Positions 55,885 to 64,000 of a stretch of 64,000 nt of DNA are shown here, one piece after another. Both the position numbers and the translations under genes were made by a program. Every line of letters begins with the position of its first letter. Within the stretch, counting starts at the first letter, position 1. Under the pieces are notes generated by a model, which was not told where the DNA came from, searched no databases, and saw only the letters and a list, made by a program, of their open reading frames with translations. The DNA comes from Proteles cristata cristata. Taxonomy: Eukaryota > Chordata > Mammalia > Carnivora > Hyaenidae. The stretch spans positions 372,001 to 436,000 of the forward strand of contig JAESUZ010004906.1 in NCBI GenBank assembly GCA_017311185.1, read 5' to 3'.

Positions 55885-56140
55885 CTGTTCCTTCCCTCTT
55901 TCTAGAACACTCTTTCTACTATATCCACATGCTTAACTCCCTCAGCTCCTCAGAGTCTACTCAGATGTCACCTCCTCAATAAGGCTGACTCTGAACACCC
56001 TGTTTAAAATGATAACTTGCCCTTCTTGTCCCAAGTCGGGACTCTCAGTTTCACCTTACTCTGCTTTTCTTTTTATCATGACTCTTATTACCTTCTAATA
56101 TATAATTCCCCTGCTAAATGTATTGACTGTTTGTTCCCTC
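55885..56140 (+). repeat. LINE-2 3' end, sense
   Basis: TTCCCTCTTTCTAGAACACT, CAGATGTCACCTCCTCAATA, AGGCTGACTCTGAACACCCT: L2 3' region in order. Confidence 0.75.
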
Positions 56141-56142
56141 TC

Positions 56143-56202
56143 ATGAGATCATCAACTGAGCTGAAGTAAGACACTCAACTGACTGAGCCACCCAGGCGCC
56201 CC
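56143..56202 (-). repeat. CanSINE head only, antisense
   Basis: Only the inverted head, ATGAGATCATCAACTGAGC to CTGAGCCACCCAGGCGCCCC; body and tail are absent, which is unusual since truncation normally removes the head. Confidence 0.85.
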
Positions 56203-56383
56203 ATGTCTTCTATTTTCATATGAAAGCAGTTAAAATATGCACCTATCACCATATTGCAAGATGAATGTATATGAAACTTATATGTAACTATATAGTAGTT
56301 GACAGTTATCCTCTGTGGAATCAGATTGTCCTCATTTTACTACTCATTACCTATGCATCAAACACATTATTAAACATCTTTCA

Positions 56384-56602
56384 GGGGTACCTGGGTGGCT
56401 CAGTCGGTTAAGCGTCCGACTTCAGCTCAGGTCATGATATCACAGTTCTTGGGTTCGAGCCCCACATTGGGCTCTGTGCTGACAACTAGCTCAGAGCCTG
56501 GAGCCTGTTTCAGATTCTGTGTCTCCCTCTCTCTCTGACCCTCCTGTGCTCATGCTCTCTCTCTCTCTCTCTCAACAATAAATAAAATATTAAAAAAAAA
56601 TC
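56384..56602 (+). repeat. CanSINE, sense
   Basis: GGGGTACCTGGGTGGCTCAG head; target duplication ATCTTTCAG at both ends. Confidence 0.94.
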
Positions 56603-57318
56603 TTTCAGCCTCAGGTCCCTTCTCCTTTAAAATGAATATAGTAGTAGTGCTAATTTCAGAAGTCATTGTTAAATTTACTGTGAAAACAGATAGCCCATGC
56701 AAAACATTTAATATAGTGCACGGTTCATGAGAAGTCCTCAATAATTGTTAGTTATTCACTTTTTATGAAATATTAATCTTAGCAATACTTTCTGTTGCAT
56801 GGGTTTGTGGAAATACATGAACACTAATCAGATGAGAAAAGCGAAGGCTATTTATTCTGAGCTTGCTGTGGAGCAGAGTTGGCCACCATCATTTGTATTT
56901 TGGAAGAAACTCAAAGGCAGAAAGATGAGCGGGAAAGGGTGGAAAAGAGGGAAGTTTTCAGGTAGGTCCCCCTGGTTAGAGACCGTTGGCAAGGGGACCT
57001 TCTAGGCAGGCTACCCAGAAGCCAGGCCTCCTGTGTGATTGGTTAGAGGTGCATATTTGGCTTTCTCTGCTTGCTACTAAGTCAGAAGCAAGAATACAAA
57101 CTAGGAGAGCTAGCAGTTATTTAGCAAGTCCTGGACATTTGGAGATGATTATCAGAGAGTTATTCTGCAACTTCCTGTAACTTTCTGGATTGTCACTACA
57201 GATAGCAATCTAGCTCCGTGCAAGTCTGACATAACAAACTGGCTTCCTGGGCTATTAATTATAGATAGGGGCTTGGATTTCTGAGCAGGTTGCTGCAGGT
57301 TGTGGGTCAAAGTTCTAT
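56603..57318. other. 5' flank stretch, nothing recognised
   Basis: No supportable gene; short frames only. Confidence 0.45.
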
Positions 57319-57319
57319 T

Positions 57320-57521
57320 TTTTTTAATGTTTATTTATTTTTGAGAAAGAGAGAGAGCATGATTGGGAGAGGGACAGAGAGAGAGGGAGACACAGAATCA
57401 CAAGCAGGTTTCAGGCTCTGAGCTGTCAGCACAAAGCCCTACATGGCGCATGAACTCAAACCATGAGATCTGAACCTGAGTCGAAGTCAGAAGCTTACTT
57501 GACTGAGCCCCCCAGGCGCCC
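57320..57521 (-). repeat. CanSINE, antisense
   Basis: Ends TGAGCCCCCCAGGCGCCCC; target duplication AAAGTTCTATTTTT on both sides. Confidence 0.94.
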
Positions 57522-57539
57522 CCAAAGTTCTATTTTTAT

Positions 57540-59690
57540 ATATGGTTTGATCATCATCTGTTTGCAAATTCAGTCTCTCAGATTTACAAGAATGCACTAA
57601 AAGCTTAATTTCCTTCGTTGAATGAGTCTATTTAATATCTCAGAATAATATTAAATCTGGGGACAATTTAATTAACTCAATTCATTAATTTACATTGATG
57701 TGATAATTTTAGACTTTGTTTCCATTAAGAGTCATATTAGTGCCAAGAGAGATTCTATTTGGATGATGATAGTAGTTAAGACTTATTAGCAAGGTTATCA
57801 TGAATATTGACTGGAGAAAAATAGATTGTTTTAGTTTTTTAATAAATCAGTTACTTATTTGATTTAAATATTGATGTTTTGTTGATATAAACTTATCCAA
57901 TCAACATCTCGCAAAGTATATTTACTTTCCCTTAATCAGTTTTGTCCTTAAAAAAGGATTAGAACAAATATAATTATAGATATCCTCTCTACCTAATCAT
58001 CCTCTTCAATGATTGTTTGCTCATTAAGTTAGAGAAAATTCTAAGATGCTTGGCAAAGTTATTTTTGGAAAGGGACCCATTTCTGACATTTCTCTCTTTA
58101 GTATTTCAATTTATGCACCCAGTAGGATAATATCATAAGGACACTGACATTGCTTTTTTACTTTAAAATGGGTTTTTGTTATTTTGCTCCTAACTTTATT
58201 TTTTCATTTTTTGAGACTATTTGGCTTCCTCAGTTAGTAAAAGGGTCTTATGTTTAGACAAACATACTGTATGTGTACTTATAGGATGCAGCAGTTCTTT
58301 GCATGTATGGATCTTAGAGTCTTTCGAGTTACTTAACAATTTACAGTGACTTATTTGAAGATTCTCACTCCTTTTGAACATGCACCGCTATTTTGCATTT
58401 ATGCCCTATAGATTTGAAAGAAGGAACTGTAAAGTCAAGTACATCACGATCAGATTACTTGGAAAGAAAAGTTGAATAGCCACCATTATATAATTTCTTC
58501 TTGATAGATTTCAACAATAAAAGAAGAGGAATTGCAAACTTGGCATTTTAAGGTACTTAAAATTATTGAAAAATTATTTTAAATTAGACAAATACCCTGT
58601 ATTTATGTAATAGAGATATCATCGGATATATAGCATTACTAAAATAACTATGTATTTGTCCTTGTTCTCAATCTTAAAACAGATTATTATAAACCCAAGA
58701 AATAACTACTTTTTACCATGAATGTAAACATGTAGTTATTTCTTAAGTTTTATATTAGAACATACCAGTTATATATAACACAGTTAAATTAATCATTTTA
58801 TCGACTGTCTAATTGCTTGTTCTGTTTCTATAGCCAGGATGTTTGATAGGTTTTTTCTTTTGGAAGGTGGCCAAGGACTGTGCTTATTTCTGTTGTATTT
58901 TTAGGAACAATAATAGAAGTCAATACAAACTCATGCTAAGTATGCTAGAAATTTAGTGTGGCATCCAGAGCCCAGAACTAGAGTTTGGAATCAATTTCTG
59001 TAAAAGCATGTAAAACAAATCTAGCTTCCAAGTGCAGTTCCAGAGAGGGTGGGAGGAATAATTTTCTTTCCTGTTTAAAAATACTACATATGCAAGGTTT
59101 GATGTCCAGAGTTAACAAAAGGCACTGGAGCATTACAGAAATAAATAAAGAAATTTGAAATCTATCCACTCAGTACTTTTTTTCTTATGAATATACATTT
59201 TACTTGCAGAAAGATTCTGTTTGGCTTATTTACAAATCTCTCTGCTCTTATTAATGTACTGTTTTGTTCTTTCATTGTGATTTATATTCTTTCCTTCTTA
59301 ATAAACATGTCAGAGTATCTTTCAGACTAGATTGTATCCTTTTTTCTAGTCCCTGGTGTGGAAATTCTTCCATATGTTGTGTCTTCTAGCACTTTCTCCA
59401 GTGATTGATTTCCTCAAGGAGAACATGATTTCTAGCTATAAATTCATTGATAGCAGGAGCTGACTTGGGGCCTTATGCTATGCCCTTAGGATGTAGATAC
59501 TACAGCCTAGGTTCATATTTGCTTCTGCTCTACTGGATGGGGGTTACCAAATCTAGACCAGTCTCAATGAAAATCTCTCAGCTGAGGATCATTTGAGCCA
59601 AGGAGAGAATAAAGTTTGACTCGATCTACCCACAGGCTGAGGTGCTAGGTTCCTGTGGGTGACTTCTTTTCCACCCAGCTTCCTTGTAGT
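57540..59690. other. SINE-free AT-rich stretch, nothing recognised
   Basis: 2.1 kb without any recognisable repeat or coding frame. Confidence 0.5.
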
Positions 59691-59697
59691 TTTCTTT

Positions 59698-59924
59698 TTT
59701 TTTTTTTTAATGTCTTTAATGTTTATTTATTTTTGAGAGAGCAAGAGAGAGAGATAGAGTGCGAGTGGGGGAGGAGCAGAGAGAGAGAGACACAGAATCT
59801 AAAGCAGTCTCCAGGCTCTGACCTGTCAGCACAGAGCCCAAAGAAGGGCTCAAACTGACAAAGTGCGAGATCATGACCTGAGCCAAAGTCGGATGCTTAA
59901 CTGTCTGAGCCACCCAGGTGCCCC
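59698..59924 (-). repeat. CanSINE, antisense
   Basis: Ends CTGAGCCACCCAGGTGCCCC; flanks TTCCTTGTAGTTTTC and TTCCTTGCACTTTCC look like a decayed target duplication. Confidence 0.93.
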
Positions 59925-60460
59925 ATTTCCTTGCACTTTCCTAAGCAGGATCAGTGGCTGAAGTTTTTCCATTTCATGGAAAGGTCACCTCCTTATGACT
60001 CCTGCTCATAGGCAGGAAGTTTATAGGTAGGTCTTTTGGCTAGGACAGACTTCATTCATGTTTCTCAGAATCCCAGCAGCCTGCTCTCAAGCATTATATC
60101 TAGTTTCAACATGTCCATTAGCTGGGAGGACCTTATAATTTAGCATCCAAATCAGGGCACTTGGAAAATTAGAAGGGGAAACTGTTCTAATTACTCTGAA
60201 GCAGCAGCTGCAAAGCAAGCCTATCCTTATCAAACCAGTACATGTGTCACTCTAAGGTGTAAGCTGTTTGGGTTTGTACTCCTACCCATTAATCACTGCC
60301 CCACATTTTCCATTTCTTTATGTCTATAATCTGGAGAATTTCCTGTCAACTTCTAGCTTGACAGCACATACACAATTTCTATTGTTTGGGTTGATCCATG
60401 TGTTTGTGGTAGGAGGAAGAGGTCCTTTCGATACCAACTCATTCTGAATATGTCGACCTA
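59925..60460. other. 5' flank stretch, nothing recognised
   Basis: No gene or repeat supported. Confidence 0.45.
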
Positions 60461-60494
60461 AATTTATGAATATCTTTAATACATACAAGTCTTT

Positions 60495-60734
60495 TATATA
60501 TATACATATATATATAAATATTATAAATATATATATTTATTTCTAGGAGAGAGAGAGAGACAGCATGAGCAGGGGAGGGTCAGAGAGAGAGGGAAATACA
60601 GACTCTGAAATTGGCTCCAGGCTCTGAGCTGGCAGTCGGCACAGAGCCTGACGCGGGACTTGAACCCACGAACCGCAAGATCATGACCTAAGCGAAAGTC
60701 GGACGCTTAACCGACTAAGCCACCCAGGTGCCCC
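60495..60734 (-). repeat. CanSINE, antisense, tail turned into TA microsatellite
   Basis: The T-rich tail is now a TA-rich run (60497-60535). Ends CTAAGCCACCCAGGTGCCCC; target duplication ATACATACAAGTCTTTT at 60480 and 60737. Confidence 0.94.
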
Positions 60735-60944
60735 GATACATACAAGTCTTTTTGCTCCTTGTGAGTTCCGATTGAGTTTATTAACTATTTCCCTGTTAGT
60801 GTAGTCACATTTACTTGTATCCTAGATACAAAGGCAGTAAATGATTTTCCCCTTGAAATAGTTGACTGAATTTTGTCTAATATTCTAAGGTGTCTTACTG
60901 TTCATCTTTCCTAGGGTAAAGTAAAATAGTTCTCCTATTTCTTT

Positions 60945-61147
60945 TTTAAAAATATCTTTTATTTATTTTTGAGACAGAGCATGAGTGAGGGAGGGGCAGA
61001 GAGAGAGGGAGACACAGAATCTGAAACAGGCTCCAGGCTCTGAGCTGTCAGCACAGAGCCCGATGTGGGGCTTGAACCCACCAACCATGAGATCATGACC
61101 TGAGCCAAATTCAGACGCTTAACCGACTGAGTCAATCGGGTGCCCCT
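60945..61147 (-). repeat. CanSINE, antisense
   Basis: Ends CTGAGTCAATCGGGTGCCCC; target duplication CTCCTATTTCTTT on both sides. Confidence 0.93.
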
Positions 61148-62165
61148 CTCCTATTTCTTTCAAAGGATCAAACTAGTACTTTAAACTTGAATTTACTACT
61201 GATGCGCACAATGCTTAATAATACTTTATTGTTATTTGACATGTAATTACAGCCAGAAAAACTTCTTTGGCAGTAGAATTCACACCTAATTGCTCACTGC
61301 TCAGAGTCAGGACACCATTCTATGAGAGAGGGACTAGCAAAAGCCAAGAAAGTTTTGAATAGACTGAAGTACAAGAAAACTAATGGACAATGACACTGAC
61401 ATGCGAACAAAGCAGGCCTGTTTTTCAATCTGAATTAAGTCAAAATGGGCAGGAGGGTTTTGGCCTGCAACAAAAATCTAGTTACCCGAATTGAGTCACA
61501 AGGTGAAAGACCTGAACACATCAGGCAGAGTCCACACATGGACTGAGTTTAGATATCCTGGCACAGCTACAAATTAAATGAGGCCAAGTGGGGCCATAAG
61601 CTTTCAGAGAAGAGGCTACTGGAGCAGATTCATTACACTGAGTCTTCGGTCCCCTCTTTGTTGTTCATGCCTTCACACATACATCACTTCCTTCCAACAT
61701 GATCATTGGTTACCCTCTGAAGACTGTACAGGCCCAGGCAGGGCACCCAGGCAAGGAGAAGCCTGTTGCAAGGACAGTGGTTGGCAACAAGCCTCCATTA
61801 ATACAACTTGGCTTTATTGCAATGCTGGTAACTGCCTCCTCCACTTCTTCAGTTCCAGCTTTTCTCTAGTGACCATAAGTCCAGCTTTTCTTCCTGCTTC
61901 GTATTTCTATCTGGGGCGTTCCTACCATCATCCCATGCTGGTGGGTTTTGTTCAACAAAGCTTTTTACTTTTTTACATTGAGGAATGGCCCAAACCCTAT
62001 GTAATTCATTGATGTGTTACACTTCTTGGCTTCATCTTATGAAGGTATATTTTAGAGTCCAAACCTGAAATAAAATAGAGTTAAAGTTTATTTACTCTAT
62101 TGACAGAAGAAAATATTATGTTCTATTTTTCTCTATAGACAGTCTTTTGGTTTCTTGAAAAAGTA
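61148..62165. other. 5' flank stretch, nothing recognised
   Basis: Contains a 144-codon open frame (61578-62012, +) without family resemblance or supporting splice signals; not called as a gene. Confidence 0.45.
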
Positions 62166-62170
62166 TCATA

Positions 62171-62395
62171 TTTCTTTTTTTTTTTAATATTTTATTTATT
62201 TCTAGGAGAGAGAGAGAGAGAAACAGCGTGAGCAGGGGAGGGTCAGAGAGAGAGGGAGTCACAGACTGAAACAGGCTCCAGGCTCTGAGCTGGCATTCAG
62301 CACAGAGCCCGACGCGGGGCTCGAACCCACAAACCACGAGATCATGACCTAAGCGAAAGTCGGACGCTTAACCGACTAAGCCACCCAGGCGCCCC
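62171..62395 (-). repeat. CanSINE, antisense, little-diverged
   Basis: Ends CTAAGCCACCCAGGCGCCCC; perfect target duplication AAAAGTATCATATTTCT at 62158 and 62396. Confidence 0.96.
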
Positions 62396-62869
62396 AAAAG
62401 TATCATATTTCTAATAGTGTTGATACAGTTACTACTTCTCTGGTTTTCATAATGTATCAACCATGTTAACCTGAACACTGAAAGAGAAACTATATTATCT
62501 AATGCAAACACACAGAAATGCCATAGAAATATACTTGTGGATCTCACTTATCCTACATATTTAAATCACACACTCCAGAAAATTCCAGTGGGTGCCACTG
62601 CTCTCTTTCCTGCCTTTGACTCCCTAGCCTACCTACACAGGTTAAGATTCCCTGACAATACGTCAGTTCATGCTCTGCTGAACAAATATTTTCTTTTCTA
62701 TTTATTTTATCTCAATACCTATCTGTTTTCCATTTCCCACCCAAATCAAATTTCAGAAGTTATCCATTCACCAAAAATATCAATCTTAAGCCTTTGCAGA
62801 GAATTCAGGGTATGAAGTCTATTTTAACTGCTGGTTAAGCCCTTCCATTTTAGCTTTCCAGTGACATCC

Positions 62870-62960
62870 AAATCTTAGCCGTTATGGCAATACACCAAGA
62901 TAGTTCTTGTCTTTGAGCCTTTGTGTCAGTGTTCTTCTTTCCCTGGAACGTCCTTTAAAA
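62870..62960 (+). repeat. LINE-2 scrap, sense
   Basis: TTGAGCCTTTGTGTCAGTG and TTCCCTGGAACGTCCTTT correspond to the L2 3' region. Confidence 0.45.
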
Positions 62961-62964
62961 AAAA

Positions 62965-63470
62965 AACAACAAACAATACTGAGTAGTATTTCATATATGG
63001 TATTCCTTATATAAGCTACCACACCTATTTACCAGTTGATGGATATTGAAGTTATTTCCCAGTTGGAGTTATCATGAACAAAAAATTTAAAAATAAAACT
63101 TCTGTAAACATCTCTGTAGATATGTTTTCATTTCATTCCGGGGAATACCTAGGAGTGGGATAGCTGAGTCATATGGCATATCCTTGCCATTAGAAGAAAA
63201 TGCAGAAATGGTTTCCAAAGTGGCTGTATTACTTTCCATCCCCACCATCAGTGAATGATAATTTCAGTTGCTCAATATCCTCAACAACACTTGGTGATGT
63301 CAGTCTTTTTAATTTTAGATGTTCCGGTAGTATGTAAAGTAGTATCTCATTTTCATTGTAGTTTGCTTTTCATGAATGATTAGTACTCTTGAGCATCTTT
63401 TTATCTGCTTATTTAGATTCTGAGTATAAGCTTTTTATATAGAGTTTCTCTGTAAACGTTCTACTCAGTT
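62965..63470 (-). repeat. Old LINE-1 3' region, antisense
   Basis: ATGATATGG-type L1 3' text in reverse: CCAGTTGGAGTTATCATGAA, AGTGGGATAGCTGAGTCATA, TTCCAAAGTGGCTGTATTAC, TACTCTTGAGCATCTTTTTA. Confidence 0.75.
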
Positions 63471-64000
63471 CACTCCTCTTAATTTTTCCTGGGGCAATAA
63501 AGATGTGCAGTAGTCTGTGAAATCACGCTATCAACACTTGATGACTTTTCTCCACATTTCATGAAAAAGAAATTTAACCAGTTATTTTGAATTTCTCTCT
63601 CTAGTAGCTGAACTAGATACCAATCCAAACAGACACATCATAGTATGTTGCCTGTTTCTTCTTAACCTCTTGGGGAATCTGGTTAATTAATTTCCTTCTA
63701 ATAGTCTGTATCAAAGTCAAACGAGTTGGATTTGAAGCATTAATGGAGCTCCTAGTGGTGGGGAGGGTGATTTGTATTAATGTAGGGGACAATTACAAGT
63801 AAGAAAATTTTGGCTCAGAGCAGGAAAACTTTCCAACAAAGGGAAAAATAATTCATGTAGAAGGAAAAGACGGGTTTTAGTTCAGTTGTGGGCTAGCATT
63901 TGCTAACAATGTGATGTAGACAAGTTGCTTAAACTCAAAATTGTGTCCCCTAATGTATATAACATGGGGATAATAATTTTTCATATCTTTACTTCAAAGG
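63471..64000. other. Right edge, nothing recognised
   Basis: AT-rich, no gene or repeat supported. Confidence 0.45.

Noticed and set aside
61578..62012. 144-codon + strand frame
   Set aside because: No recognisable domain, no promoter or splice evidence, amino-acid mix looks random.

Overview
The window is mammalian nuclear DNA from a carnivore, most likely a cat (felid). About 45 insertions of a tRNA-Lys-type CanSINE (head like GGCGCCTGGGTGGCT, GA/CT-rich body, A-rich tail) are scattered through it. LINE-1 3' ends of the felid form (GGAAACCAATTTGACAA followed by an A-rich tail) also occur. Nothing bacterial or viral-replicon-like is present: there are no operons and no CRISPR array.

Two protein-coding genes are supported, arranged tail to tail. 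On the + strand at the left edge are the last three coding exons of NBN (nibrin, of the MRE11-RAD50-NBN DNA-break complex): 1484-1597, 9604-9653 and 10840-10870. They are followed by a short 3' UTR with poly(A) signals at 11003 and 11667. On the - strand lies complete OSGIN2: six coding exons from the ATG at 48795 in a CpG island down to the stop at 25339. All splice junctions are GT..AG and in frame. The spliced CDS is 1650 nt (549 codons plus stop). The human genes have the same neighbour relationship on 8q21.3; here the segment reads in the opposite direction.

Layout: 1-11030, the NBN 3' part with large introns full of SINE, LINE and MIR copies. 11030 to about 24000, convergent intergenic DNA, mostly one old near-full-length antisense LINE-1 (about 11.9-20.8 kb) cut up by a solo LTR, a palindromic younger L1 insertion and a series of SINEs, then a second HAL1/L1-like antisense fragment. 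24000-49100, OSGIN2 with its 3' UTR, introns and CpG-island promoter. 49100-64000, the 5' flank of OSGIN2, where I see only repeats (SINE, MIR, MaLR LTR, L2, L1) and unique-looking AT-rich DNA with no supportable gene.

I did not find a new biological system. The most unusual things are structural: a nearly 300-bp inverted repeat made of two L1 3' ends inside one target-site duplication, a misplaced 53-bp copy inside the old L1, a tandem monomer-like 5' end of that L1, and a solo LTR with intact 4-bp flanks. On the gene side, the weak start context of the long OSGIN2 form and a variant ATM-binding tail in NBN deserve a check.
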